This document shows, one piece after another, positions 33,156-42,342 of a DNA stretch of 64,000 nucleotides. Position 1 is the first letter of the stretch. The number at the start of each line of letters is the position of its first letter. Source of the stretch: Flavobacterium yafengii (GTDB lineage: Bacteria; Bacteroidota; Bacteroidia; Flavobacteriales; Flavobacteriaceae). The stretch is taken from NCBI RefSeq assembly GCF_030010375.1, contig NZ_JASCRY010000004.1:310001-374000 (forward strand). The letters run 5' to 3'. A model generated the notes under the pieces. It saw only the letters and a program-made list of their open reading frames with translations, was not told the DNA's origin and did not search any database. A program made the position numbers and the translations under genes.

Positions 33156-34001
33156 TTATTTAAAGTTTATTTCAACATAAACCGGCAAATGATCGGATGG
33201 ATATTTCAAGTCTTTTGAATCGCTCAAAACAGCATATTTTTTTACTTTCAAAATACTATTTTTCGAAATAAAAATATAATCTATCAATTTAGTTACAGGT
33301 TCGTTGTGTTTAAAATTGTTGAATGTCCCATAAGGTCCAAAAGGTTTTTCTTGTGTAACCTCTCGGCAATCATCCATTGCTTTTTTAAGCAGTATCATTC
33401 TGTCTTCTTTAGGCTCTGAATTTAAATCACCCATAAGAATTACAGGATAATTTTTAGTATTTAGTTCCTTTATTTTCGAAAGAATTAATTGGATTCCTTT
33501 GGTTCTGGCTTCTTCACCAATGTGATCCAAATGTGTATTAAAAACCCAAAAGAGTTGTTTTGTTTTCAAATCCTTGAACAGCGCATACGTACAAACTCTA
33601 TTGTAGGCAGCGTCCCAACCTTTTGAAATTTTATCCGGCGTTTCAGAAAGCCAGAACGTATTGCTTTTTTTAACCGTAAATCTGTCTTTTTTATAAAAAA
33701 TATTGGACGATTCCCCTTGCCCAATTCCGTCTCTTCCAATACCTACATTATTATATTCCGGAAGTGATGTAGCAATATCAACAACCTGATTGGGTCTTGC
33801 TTCTTGGACTCCAAAAATATCAGGATTGTAAAATTGAATTTGAGAAATGAAATAATCTTTACGATGACTCCAAGCATTGGCTCCGTCACTGGCAACATCT
33901 AAGCGAATATTATACGTCATCACTTTCAATGTTTGCCCATTGGAAAAAGCTCCCATTAGCAGAAAAACTCCCAAAACAATTATTTTTTTTACCTGATTCA
34001 T
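33156..34001 (-). CDS. Secreted endonuclease/exonuclease/phosphatase-family protein
   Basis: 281 residues with signal peptide (cleavage near SNGQ). The EEP fold is clear: LKVMTYNIRLD (25-35), the metal-binding Glu67 in FGVQEARP, NTHLDHIG, LMGDLNSEP, and the catalytic SDHLPVYVEI near the end. Family members cleave phosphodiesters in nucleic acids, phosphoinositides or sphingomyelin. The target here is unknown. It is embedded in the glucan operon (3 bp from GH30), and such genes do recur beside glucan loci, yet the sugar connection is unexplained. Confidence 0.9.
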   Translation of the reverse strand: MNQVKKIIVLGVFLLMGAFSNGQTLKVMTYNIRLDVASDGANAWSHRKDYFISQIQFYNPDIFGVQEARPNQVVDIATSLPEYNNVGIGRDGIGQGESSNIFYKKDRFTVKKSNTFWLSETPDKISKGWDAAYNRVCTYALFKDLKTKQLFWVFNTHLDHIGEEARTKGIQLILSKIKELNTKNYPVILMGDLNSEPKEDRMILLKKAMDDCREVTQEKPFGPYGTFNNFKHNEPVTKLIDYIFISKNSILKVKKYAVLSDSKDLKYPSDHLPVYVEINFK

Positions 34002-34024
34002 GTATACTATTTTTTGATGAATTA

Positions 34025-34094
34025 ATATTTGATATCAAATATAACACTTCATTAGAGCTTCTATCCAACTTACAAACAGAAGCTCCCAATGAAG
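34025..34094 (-). other. Palindrome and hairpin between GH16 and the EEP gene
   Basis: ATATTTGATATCAAATAT (34025-34042) is an 18-bp perfect palindrome. Next to it, CTTCATT..GAGCTTCT (34047-34062) pairs with AGAAGCTC..AATGAAG (34078-34094). Either an mRNA structure in the operon or a regulator site; no T run follows. Confidence 0.5.
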
Positions 34095-34116
34095 ACCTAA
34101 CTAAACAAAAATATAA

Positions 34117-35205
34117 TTAATTGTAAACCCTAATATAATCGACCTCAAAAGTAGAAGCCGTAAAATTAGGATCTATTGCTCCGCCAAAATTCCCTCCCAT
34201 TGCACAATTTATGATTAAGAAAAAATTCTGATTAAAAGGAAGACTAGCCGAGTTTGCAAACGTATAAAACAATTGATTATCAACGTAAAACTTAATTGAT
34301 GTTGCTGACCAATCTATAGAATAAATGTGAAACTCTGTTGAAGCATTAGGAACCATAACCGTGCTTGTATCAGGAGTATTTCCTGAACGTCCGGGAGAAT
34401 GCAAAGACCCATGAACCCTGTTTTGGCTGTTGCCAACATGTTCCATAATATCAACTTCTCCACATGCGGGCCAAGCAGTTGTGCTTATATTACTTCCTAA
34501 CATCCATAAAGCAGACCAAGTTCCAGCACCCAAAGCCAGTTTTGCCTTAATTTCCACTCTTCCGTATTTGAACGAAAATTTATCTTTTGAAAGAATTCGA
34601 GCCGAAGTATAATTGCTTCCGCTGAAACTTTCTTTCAGCGTTTTAATTTTTAACAAACCATCCTGAACAATTACATTTTCCGGTCTGTTCGTGTAATATT
34701 GGGATTCATTGTTTCCCCAGCCACCAGCACCTAAATCATAACCCCATTTTGAACTATCGGGAGCACCATTTACATTAAACTCATCTGACCAAACTAAAGC
34801 AGAACCTACGAAAACCGTTACTGAAATAGTGGAAGAAACAAATTGTCCTGAATTATATGCTGACACATATATAACATAGGTATTTGTACCCGCTGTTGTA
34901 TAGGTATAAGTAAAACTTCCATTTGTTAACTCTTTAGTTTCTCCATTACCAAGTAAAATTTTATAGGAAGTGGCATTAGTTGCACTGAGGTTAAAATTTA
35001 CTGTTCCGCTTCCATCGCCGTTTGGATTTTGTGTCGTTGTTCCAACTACTGTCGCTGAAACCGAAAGATTTGAAGGTGCTGTTACTGTTCCGTCTTCACT
35101 ATTATTGCTAACACTGCATGAAAACAACAGGAAAAAATTAACCAAAGCCAATAAAAACATACAATTCTTATTTTTCGAAAATTGAAGTACCCGATTATTC
35201 CTCAT
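34117..35205 (-). CDS. Glycoside hydrolase family 16 lipoprotein (laminarinase-type)
   Basis: 362 residues. A lipobox (LLFSCS, Cys30) is followed by a beta-sandwich module at ~45-132 (PNGDGSGTVNF), then GH16. Catalytic core: WSALWMLG and GEVDIMEHVG with ExDxxE at Glu250, Asp252 and Glu255, the retaining-endo-glucanase motif; with FHIYSIDWS and EVDYIRVYN at the end. GH16 of this shape are endo-beta-1,3-glucanases. The N-terminal module is related to that of the lipoprotein at 35286-36242. Likely surface-exposed. Separated from that lipoprotein gene by a strong hairpin. Confidence 0.93.
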   Translation of the reverse strand: MRNNRVLQFSKNKNCMFLLALVNFFLLFSCSVSNNSEDGTVTAPSNLSVSATVVGTTTQNPNGDGSGTVNFNLSATNATSYKILLGNGETKELTNGSFTYTYTTAGTNTYVIYVSAYNSGQFVSSTISVTVFVGSALVWSDEFNVNGAPDSSKWGYDLGAGGWGNNESQYYTNRPENVIVQDGLLKIKTLKESFSGSNYTSARILSKDKFSFKYGRVEIKAKLALGAGTWSALWMLGSNISTTAWPACGEVDIMEHVGNSQNRVHGSLHSPGRSGNTPDTSTVMVPNASTEFHIYSIDWSATSIKFYVDNQLFYTFANSASLPFNQNFFLIINCAMGGNFGGAIDPNFTASTFEVDYIRVYN

Positions 35206-35240
35206 CCTTTAAAAGCTTTTTACGTTTAATGCTTAAAATA

Positions 35241-35270
35241 AAGCTCAGAACTTTTAATTGTTCTGAGCTT
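35241..35270 (-). other. Intercistronic hairpin upstream of GH16
   Basis: A perfect 11-bp stem (AAGCTCAGAAC / GTTCTGAGCTT) with 8-nt loop lies 16 nt after the lipoprotein stop and 36 nt before GH16. On the minus strand it is followed by TATTTTAAGC, a weak T run. It could partly end transcription after the binding genes. Confidence 0.65.
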
Positions 35271-35285
35271 ATATCTTATGATTTA

Positions 35286-36242
35286 TTAAAGTGCCGGTTT
35301 CAATTTTAGATACCAAGCATTTCCAGTTTCGGTTCCTTGTACTCTAAGATACATGTAAGTTGAAGTAATAACCAAGATTTCATATTCCTTTTGTACAGCT
35401 CCATATCCTATGAAAGTATCCACTCCAGATAATAAAATACTGGTTTGAGTAGAAGTTGAATTATCAGCATTAGTAGTTACTATCGGTGCTCCTGATGATG
35501 CCGGTATAAAACTAAAAGCAGAAGTTCCGCCTCCATAATTATAACATCCTTCATCTCCTGAACCCGGAATACCCGGAAGAGTTGTTAGTGAACCCGTTTT
35601 TGTAAATGCGCCGTCCGGAGTAGCTACTTGTAACGAGTACGTTCCCGAAGCTGCAACTTTAGCAAAAGTAAAAGTGGCTGTGTAAAAACAATTTGCAGAA
35701 GCTGCTTTTTCATTAACACCACCAGCCCACCATTCTGGTCTGATAGAGGCTATATTCCAAGGACCAACACCTATATGACCAGCAACACTTTTATCTACTA
35801 CCCACCTTTTTGAAGCATTATTCGTTAATGCAGTAACAATTTCCGGAGCAACAGTAAAATCACTTCTTACGGTTACATCTTTAGTAACATTAGTAGATGA
35901 CCCACCTTTGCCATAAGCTACAACAGTTATTCTATACGTGTTTACGCCAACAGAAGTATATTTTTTAGTGGTCATACCCGTTGGTAAATACACTAAATCT
36001 AATGGAGTATTGGCATCGTAATCAATCTTATACGAAAGAGCATTGTCACCTGTTACAGAAATTTTTACGCTTCCAGAACCATCACCGTTTGGATGCGTTG
36101 CATCTACTCCGACAACCACAGTATTTATTACCACATTTGCAGGTGCCGATAATTCGCCCAAACTATATTCTTCTTCGTTGCAGCTAATAAATGTTAGTGC
36201 TACTATGAAAAGCCCTAAAATATATTTGATATTTGTTTTCAT
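35286..36242 (-). CDS. Surface lipoprotein of the glucan locus (glycan-binding candidate)
   Basis: 318 residues with lipobox (Cys21, LTFISCN). A PKD-like beta module (~33-130; HPNGDGSGSVKISV, NTYRITVVAYG) is followed by a C-terminal ~185-residue domain with aromatic-rich strands (RPEWWAGG, YNYGGGTSAFSF). No catalytic motif. The position, third lipoprotein after susCD, and aromatics suggest a surface glycan-binding protein of the SusE/SusF type, though the sequence is not recognisably SusE. Shares its N-terminal module with GH16. Confidence 0.75.
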   Translation of the reverse strand: MKTNIKYILGLFIVALTFISCNEEEYSLGELSAPANVVINTVVVGVDATHPNGDGSGSVKISVTGDNALSYKIDYDANTPLDLVYLPTGMTTKKYTSVGVNTYRITVVAYGKGGSSTNVTKDVTVRSDFTVAPEIVTALTNNASKRWVVDKSVAGHIGVGPWNIASIRPEWWAGGVNEKAASANCFYTATFTFAKVAASGTYSLQVATPDGAFTKTGSLTTLPGIPGSGDEGCYNYGGGTSAFSFIPASSGAPIVTTNADNSTSTQTSILLSGVDTFIGYGAVQKEYEILVITSTYMYLRVQGTETGNAWYLKLKPAL

Positions 36243-36249
36243 ATTTTTT

Positions 36250-37347
36250 TTAATTAGTTAATCTAATATTGTCTATATAAATTACTTCTCCTGATCCTTT
36301 TGCTGAATCATCGTATCTAAATACAAGTTGAGTAAACTTGGCATTAGCCGGAATTGCTGCAATTGTACTGAAATCAAATACTAATTCTTGCCAAGAATTG
36401 GCTACTGTATTAGCTACTTTTAAAACAGCAACACCATTAGCAGGTGTTCCGCCTACAGCCCATTCTAATTCTACATTTAGACTTTTACCAACTTCTGTTG
36501 CATACAGCAGTAATTTGATTTTATTTCCTGTAGCAAAATCTAAAGGAGAATCTAAAGGAGAATAGGATCCACTCCAAGTTTCTGCTCCTGTCGTTTTTGT
36601 GTATTTCCAAACAGTTGCGCTAGTGTTTAATCCTGTTGGAAAAGGATTTGCTACTACTGCTGTTGAAATTCCGCCAAAAGTTCCGCCAATTCCATAATTT
36701 TGAGTCGCTAATTCATAGGTGATTGGCAACCCGTAAGCATTGTAAATAATTGTTGCTGTCGTTTTTTCTGTTTTGGCTACACCACCGCTTAAAGCAACAA
36801 CTTTTACATTATAAGTTCCGGCAACTGCATAATCATGAGAAACTTCCCCATCAGTAGCTAATGGCGTTCCAACTTCATTAGGAACATCACCAAAATAAAC
36901 TAAATACGATTTTGCATAATCTGCTTTGGCTTTTACTTTTAAATTGTGAATGCTTTTATTTAAAGTAACAGCTAAGTTTTCTGGTGCTCTAAACACAACA
37001 TCTAACGGGAATGTTTGTTCAGTTGTCGCTCCAGAAATTGATGTCGCAGTGATTTTTACCGTATATTTTCCTTCTGGATAAACATGGGTTGTACTGGCTC
37101 CGGGTTGCACTGTAACTGACGATGTAGTTCCATGACCATATTCTACTTTGAAAGAAACAGCACCATCAGCTGTTGGAGTTATTGTTACTTTTCCTGAATT
37201 ATCAGTACTGATATCAAATATCTTATTGAGATTAGCAGATGATTCTGTTCCTAAAAGAGCAGTATCTTCGTTGATTCCCTCCACGGTACAACTTATAGCT
37301 ACAAGCAGTACTAGTATAAAGCTGAAAATTAATTTTATCTTTTTCAT
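36250..37347 (-). CDS. Lipoprotein with PKD-like modules (glycan-binding candidate)
   Basis: 365 residues with lipobox (Cys20, AISCT). Two PKD-like beta domains follow (VSFKVEYGHGTTS, YPEGKYTVKITATS; then SYLVYFGDVPNEVG, GTYNVKVVALSGG). The C-terminal half is a jelly-roll resembling carbohydrate-binding modules (YSPLDSPLDFATGNKIKLLLY, GEVIYIDNIRLTN). No enzyme motif. Eight bp separate it from the next lipoprotein gene. A surface glycan-binding protein is the likely role. Confidence 0.75.
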   Translation of the reverse strand: MKKIKLIFSFILVLLVAISCTVEGINEDTALLGTESSANLNKIFDISTDNSGKVTITPTADGAVSFKVEYGHGTTSSVTVQPGASTTHVYPEGKYTVKITATSISGATTEQTFPLDVVFRAPENLAVTLNKSIHNLKVKAKADYAKSYLVYFGDVPNEVGTPLATDGEVSHDYAVAGTYNVKVVALSGGVAKTEKTTATIIYNAYGLPITYELATQNYGIGGTFGGISTAVVANPFPTGLNTSATVWKYTKTTGAETWSGSYSPLDSPLDFATGNKIKLLLYATEVGKSLNVELEWAVGGTPANGVAVLKVANTVANSWQELVFDFSTIAAIPANAKFTQLVFRYDDSAKGSGEVIYIDNIRLTN

Positions 37348-37361
37348 AATTTTATCTTTTA

Positions 37362-38870
37362 TTAATTATAGCCAGGGTTTTGTTTCAATTTAGTACCTTG
37401 AAGTTCTCTTACTGGTATAGGAAAAATTTCATCTTTACCGGCAACAAAACCTCTGTTTGATAATTTAGACGCTGCATCACCCCATCGAACAAGATCAAAA
37501 AATCGGTGTCCTTCACCTGCAAGTTCCATTCTTCTTTCATTTTTAATGGCTGCAAGTGTAACCGGAACAGAAGGCAAACCAACTCTTGATCTAACTGCAT
37601 CAAGTAACGCTTGAGCTCTTGCTCCTGAACCTAATGCTTCGGCTTCCATTAAATAAGTATCTGCTAATCTAATGATATACGAATTTTGTCTGTAATTCAA
37701 TTCTGCGGCTCCACCACCAGTTCTTACATCTTCTTTTCTAGGAAGGAATTTATTTAAGAAATATCCTGTATCTTGATATCCACCAATATAATCAGCTTTA
37801 CCAGCTGCTTTTAAAGCTTTCAAATCCAATATTGTAGCACCAAATCTTGGGTCTAACTTAATGGCGTCATATAAATCTTGAGTGATAACATTAAAACTCC
37901 ATCCTGATGGTAAATCAGGTGCTATTGAACCTGATGGTCTTGAATAACTTCTAGGACCTACCATAACATTCAATGAATTGCCTTCGTCTCTACCTGAACC
38001 CCAGAATCCCCAATCAGAATTACCGGCACTGGTATGAGAAACTTCAATAAGTGACTCCGTATTAAACTTATTAGAAACTACCCATAAATCACTAAAATTG
38101 GTCAACAATTTATTCCCATACTGATTTGTTCCACCTGGCGTCCCATTTACCAAAGCTAGAATAGCTGCTGCTTCGGTTTTTTTACCTTCTTGTAAATACA
38201 CTTTTCCAAGCAAGGCTTGTGCGGCACCTTTTGTAAGACGTCCAGATTCTGTATCAGCAGGAACAGTTGTTGGTAAAGTACCTATTGCTTCAATTAAATC
38301 TTTTTCTATTTGAGCATACACTACTTCTGATGTTGCTTGCTCAACTTCATACATATTAGTAGCCGTTAAAGGATCCAATAATAATGGAACATTCTTAAAC
38401 AACCTAACCAAGTTGAAGTAATACATCGCTCTCAAAGCTTTTGATTCTCCGGAAAATCGAGCTTTCACATTATCTGGCATAGCCACTCCAGGTAATTTCA
38501 ACAACAAAGTGTTTGCTCTAAAAATTCCTTGGTAATGATCATTCCAAAAACTTCCCGGAACAATGGTACCTGTAAGTGTATGCGTAGAAAAACCTTGAAT
38601 TCCTGCTCCATCTGTAGAACCACCTCCACCTGCGTAGAAGTCATCTGAACCAGCATTCATCATACCTACCATATTTTCAAAACCACCTGTATTCTTTCTA
38701 ATGGCATCATAAACTCCTACCAGAGCTGCAGTTGCTTGGTCTTGATTCGCATAATAATTATCCGAAAGAAATGACCCCTTTGGTGTTACATCTACAAATT
38801 CTTCAGTACAGGAACCGAATGAAACCACAGCTGCTGCAATAAATAAATATTTAAATTTTATCGTTTTCAT
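37362..38870 (-). CDS. SusD/RagB-family nutrient-binding lipoprotein
   Basis: 502 residues with lipobox (Cys21, SFGSCT), the SusD TPR-like helices (QATAALVGVYDAIRK, AKARFSGESKALRAMYYFNLVRL-type region) and the family C-terminus (MELAGEGHRFFDLVRWG, LRELQ, KQNPGYN). Acts as the lid of the SusC transporter and holds the glycan at the surface. It lies 14 bp after susC. Gene order susC-susD-lipoproteins-enzymes is standard for Bacteroidota. Confidence 0.96.
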   Translation of the reverse strand: MKTIKFKYLFIAAAVVSFGSCTEEFVDVTPKGSFLSDNYYANQDQATAALVGVYDAIRKNTGGFENMVGMMNAGSDDFYAGGGGSTDGAGIQGFSTHTLTGTIVPGSFWNDHYQGIFRANTLLLKLPGVAMPDNVKARFSGESKALRAMYYFNLVRLFKNVPLLLDPLTATNMYEVEQATSEVVYAQIEKDLIEAIGTLPTTVPADTESGRLTKGAAQALLGKVYLQEGKKTEAAAILALVNGTPGGTNQYGNKLLTNFSDLWVVSNKFNTESLIEVSHTSAGNSDWGFWGSGRDEGNSLNVMVGPRSYSRPSGSIAPDLPSGWSFNVITQDLYDAIKLDPRFGATILDLKALKAAGKADYIGGYQDTGYFLNKFLPRKEDVRTGGGAAELNYRQNSYIIRLADTYLMEAEALGSGARAQALLDAVRSRVGLPSVPVTLAAIKNERRMELAGEGHRFFDLVRWGDAASKLSNRGFVAGKDEIFPIPVRELQGTKLKQNPGYN

Positions 38871-38884
38871 AATTCTTGATTGTA

Positions 38885-41800
38885 TTAAAATTGTAAATTA
38901 GCTCCAAGCATAAATGTTCTTGCTTGTGGATAAATCCCTTTGTCTATCCCAAATACACCTCCCCCGATTTCAGGATCGTAACCTGTGTATTTAGTTATAG
39001 TCAATAAGTTCTCGGCAGTTAAATAAAAGCGTACTTTATTGGCTCCAATTTTACTCACTACACTACTAGGCAATGAATATCCAAGTTGAACTAATTTCAG
39101 TCTAAGATAATCTCCGTCTTCTAAATAGAAATCTGACATTTTTCCAAAATTTCCATTAGTATCATCATTAGTTAGTCTAGGATAATTATTTGAAGTTCCT
39201 TCACCTGTCCATCTGCTCAAAGCAATTGTTTGATAGTTTGCATTTCCAACATCCAGTCTACGCAAACCTTGGAAAATTTTATTTCCTGCTGCTCCCTGAG
39301 CAAATGCCATCAAATCGAAGTTTTTATAATCTAAATTTAATGTCAAACCAAAAGTGTATTTTGGAATATTACTTCCCAAAAATTGTTTGTCATCATCCCC
39401 AATTGAGCCATTACCGTCAGTATCAACCCAACGGAAATCTCCAGGACGTGCAGTTGGCTGAATTAAACCTCCTGATGAATTCGTATAAGCATTAATTTCC
39501 GCTTGATTTTGAAAAATACCTGCTGTTCTAAATCCGTAAAATGAATTATAGGATTGTCCTACTTGCGTTCTTGTAACTTGTCCCATAGATTGGAAAGATG
39601 CATCTCCAGGAATATAATCGGAATCAGTTGCTACGTAAGTAACTTTATTTTCTAAGTAAGCAACGTTACCATTAGCAGAAAAATTAAAGTCCCCAAAAGT
39701 CTTTTTATACCCTAATTCAACCTCAATACCTTTATTATCCATATCGGCTACATTCCCTATTGGACTTGCAGTAACACCTACATAACCTGGAATATTTATT
39801 GGACGCAAAATCCCTTTGGTTGATTTTTTGTATAAATCTACAGTAAGGCTTATATCATTAAAAAGTTTCGATTCAAAACCAACATTTGCCTGAGAAGTTT
39901 CCTCCCATCTCAAATCTGGATTATCAAGTGTAAGGTTAGCATAACCAGTAGTGATTGCTCCCGAATTTCCAAAAGAATAATTATAACCTCCTTCAACTAG
40001 AGAAAGATATCTAAAATCTGGTATGGCATCATTTCCTACAACTCCATATCCACCTCTTATTTTAAAAGTATTAAGTACTTTGCTTTCTTTCCAAAAATCT
40101 TCTTTGGTTAAAACCCATCCTAAATTAAACGATGGAAATATTCCAAATTTATTATTCCCTCCGAAACGAGAGGAACCATCACGACGAATAATACCTGTAA
40201 ATAAATATTTCTCTTTATAATCGTAATTCACACGTGAAAATAAAGAATTCAATTTATGATGAGTAGAATCGTAAGTATAGCTGCTTCTGTCAGATTGTGG
40301 GATATCAAAGTTAAAAGAAGCATCTTTATAACTGGTAACTGGTAATCCAAATAATGTAGCACCCAGACCTCCACCAATATTATCAACATAAGATCCCTGA
40401 CCTAATAAAACCGTTAAGTTATGATCTCCAAATTGATTTGTGTACGTCAAAATGTTTTCAATATTCCACGCAAAACTTTTATTCTCATATTTATTGTAGT
40501 TATTTTTAAGCACATTTGAAGTGGCGCTTAAATAGAAAACAGGTGTAAATCCTTGACCTCCCCAAGTTGCTAATTTTGCACCAAAAGTTGATCTCACTTT
40601 AATATGACTTGTTACAGCTGCTTCAATGTATGCGTTACCAACAATGTCATCTGAAGTTCCATAACTTCCTAATCTTGTTTTGGCATAAGCCAAAGGATTC
40701 GTCATTTCTTGACCAACTAAACTTGAAATTCCATAAGGATTTCCATTTGCATCGCGAATTACAGGATTAGTACTGTAAGGCGCATTATTCGCTTTCACAG
40801 GATCCGTTTCTATCAAAGGAGTAGTTGGATCTAAGTTGATTGCTGAACTTAACGGTCCACCAAACTCACTATTTGTATTTCCAATACCAATTGTTTTTTG
40901 TCTCGAAAAACCTAAAGTCTGTCCGAAAGTAAATATTTTAGATATTTTATGTGTCGAGTTTAAACGAAAATTCTTTTTGCTATAATTTGAAATTTCTGTT
41001 GAAACTATTCCTTCTTGTTCTTGAAGTCCAAAAGACGCATAAAAATTAGAAACATCAGTTCCTCCACTGATACTCAATTCATGAGAATAACGGAAAGCAC
41101 TTGTGTTAAAAATTGCTTTTTGCCAATCTGTACCAACACCTAAAGCAGATAAATTAGGGAATATTGCAGGTCCGCCGGCAGCAACTGATTTTTCATTTAA
41201 CAAAGCCCCATATTGTGTGGCGTTCAATAAATTTAAAGTCTTTTCTGGTGATGAAATTCCTGAAAAACCATTGTAGTTCACCGAAATTTTTCCTGATTTT
41301 CCTTTTTTGGTTGTCACCAAAATTACTCCTGTTGCAGCACGAGTACCATAAATTGCAGCAGAAGCAGCATCCTTAAGTACCTCAATCGACTCTATGTCTG
41401 ATTGATTAAGGAATCCTATTCCACCACCATCTACAACAACACCGTCAACAACCCAAAGTGGATTATTACCGCCATCGCCAAAAGTAGTTACCCCTCTGAC
41501 ACGAATTGTTGATGCAGAACCCGGCTGACCAGAACTGGCAGCAATTGTAACACCGGAAACTCTACCTTGTAAAGCTTGTTCGATACGACCATTCGGTACT
41601 TTCTCAAGATCTTTTGCTTTCACACTGGATATTGCTCCAGTAACAACACTTTTCTTTTGAGTTCCGTAACCTACAACGACAACTTCTTGTAAACTTTCTG
41701 TTGAAGGTTTAAGTCTAACATCAACTCGGCTTCTTCCATTAATAGCTTCTTTTGAGGTGATATAGCCTAAATAGCTAAACTCTAAAGTACCTTTTGAATC

Positions 41801-41995
41801 GGCCTTAATTTGATAGTTCCCATCAAAATTCGTAGCCGTAGCTTTGGAAGTTCCTTTAATTAAAACGCTTACTCCTGGGATAGGCAGCCCGTTTTCGTCA
41901 TATACTTTTCCGCTTACAGTAACATCTTGTGCTTGTGCATAAACTGAAAATAGAATAGATAAAAGACAAAAAATGAACAGTTTTGTAAATTTCAT
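38885..41995 (-). CDS. SusC/RagA-family TonB-linked outer-membrane transporter
   Basis: 1036 residues with signal peptide (cleavage near AQAQ), an N-terminal carboxypeptidase-regulatory-like domain (VTVSGKVYDENGLPIPGVSV), TonB-box region VVVGYGTQKKSVVTGA, a plug with SLxGRVSG-type and LWVVDGVVVDG motifs, then a 22-strand barrel ending in an aromatic residue (ANLQF). Imports the glycan fragment across the outer membrane with TonB energy; the TonB-like/ExbBD set at 18.7-20.8 kb could serve it. First gene of the operon. A ~350-bp divergent region with direct repeats separates it from the regulator gene. Confidence 0.97.
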   Translation of the reverse strand: MKFTKLFIFCLLSILFSVYAQAQDVTVSGKVYDENGLPIPGVSVLIKGTSKATATNFDGNYQIKADSKGTLEFSYLGYITSKEAINGRSRVDVRLKPSTESLQEVVVVGYGTQKKSVVTGAISSVKAKDLEKVPNGRIEQALQGRVSGVTIAASSGQPGSASTIRVRGVTTFGDGGNNPLWVVDGVVVDGGGIGFLNQSDIESIEVLKDAASAAIYGTRAATGVILVTTKKGKSGKISVNYNGFSGISSPEKTLNLLNATQYGALLNEKSVAAGGPAIFPNLSALGVGTDWQKAIFNTSAFRYSHELSISGGTDVSNFYASFGLQEQEGIVSTEISNYSKKNFRLNSTHKISKIFTFGQTLGFSRQKTIGIGNTNSEFGGPLSSAINLDPTTPLIETDPVKANNAPYSTNPVIRDANGNPYGISSLVGQEMTNPLAYAKTRLGSYGTSDDIVGNAYIEAAVTSHIKVRSTFGAKLATWGGQGFTPVFYLSATSNVLKNNYNKYENKSFAWNIENILTYTNQFGDHNLTVLLGQGSYVDNIGGGLGATLFGLPVTSYKDASFNFDIPQSDRSSYTYDSTHHKLNSLFSRVNYDYKEKYLFTGIIRRDGSSRFGGNNKFGIFPSFNLGWVLTKEDFWKESKVLNTFKIRGGYGVVGNDAIPDFRYLSLVEGGYNYSFGNSGAITTGYANLTLDNPDLRWEETSQANVGFESKLFNDISLTVDLYKKSTKGILRPINIPGYVGVTASPIGNVADMDNKGIEVELGYKKTFGDFNFSANGNVAYLENKVTYVATDSDYIPGDASFQSMGQVTRTQVGQSYNSFYGFRTAGIFQNQAEINAYTNSSGGLIQPTARPGDFRWVDTDGNGSIGDDDKQFLGSNIPKYTFGLTLNLDYKNFDLMAFAQGAAGNKIFQGLRRLDVGNANYQTIALSRWTGEGTSNNYPRLTNDDTNGNFGKMSDFYLEDGDYLRLKLVQLGYSLPSSVVSKIGANKVRFYLTAENLLTITKYTGYDPEIGGGVFGIDKGIYPQARTFMLGANLQF

Positions 41996-42078
41996 ATTTC
42001 TAAAAATTTTGGTTAATTAATTAGTAATTTGAAGCAATATTATCACTATTTTTTCTATATTCATTTTAATTATTTACT

Positions 42079-42127
42079 ACAAAAACACATCAAACACTTT
42101 TTTAATACTTAACAAAAACACATCAAA
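42079..42127. promoter_or_regulatory. Paired 16-bp direct repeat upstream of susC (candidate operator)
   Basis: ACAAAAACACATCAAA is present twice, at 42079-42094 and 42112-42127, in the same orientation and exactly 33 bp apart, about three helical turns. The repeat is in the susC-regulator divergent region (41996-42342), roughly 85-130 bp upstream of the susC start. The rest of that gap is AT-rich with nothing else clear apart from the -7 element. Confidence 0.6.
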
Positions 42128-42163
42128 AAAATTACAAACAACTATATATAAATACATTAAATA

Positions 42164-42171
42164 TATTTTTG
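42164..42171 (+). promoter_or_regulatory. -7 element for the regulator gene
   Basis: TATTTTTG matches TAnnTTTG, 171 bp before the regulator ATG. No TTG at the expected upstream spacing. Confidence 0.35.
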
Positions 42172-42342
42172 CATTGTTATTTAAATGTTAATTTAAATAA
42201 AAACCACTACATTTATAAAATAAAGAGATATTGCTTTTTATTTATTGCTTTTTATAAAAAAAACATAAAATCCATCATTAAATAAATACAATCATTGTCT
42301 TTTTTTCAATAACTATCAACTCATTACACTTAGACTTCAATT

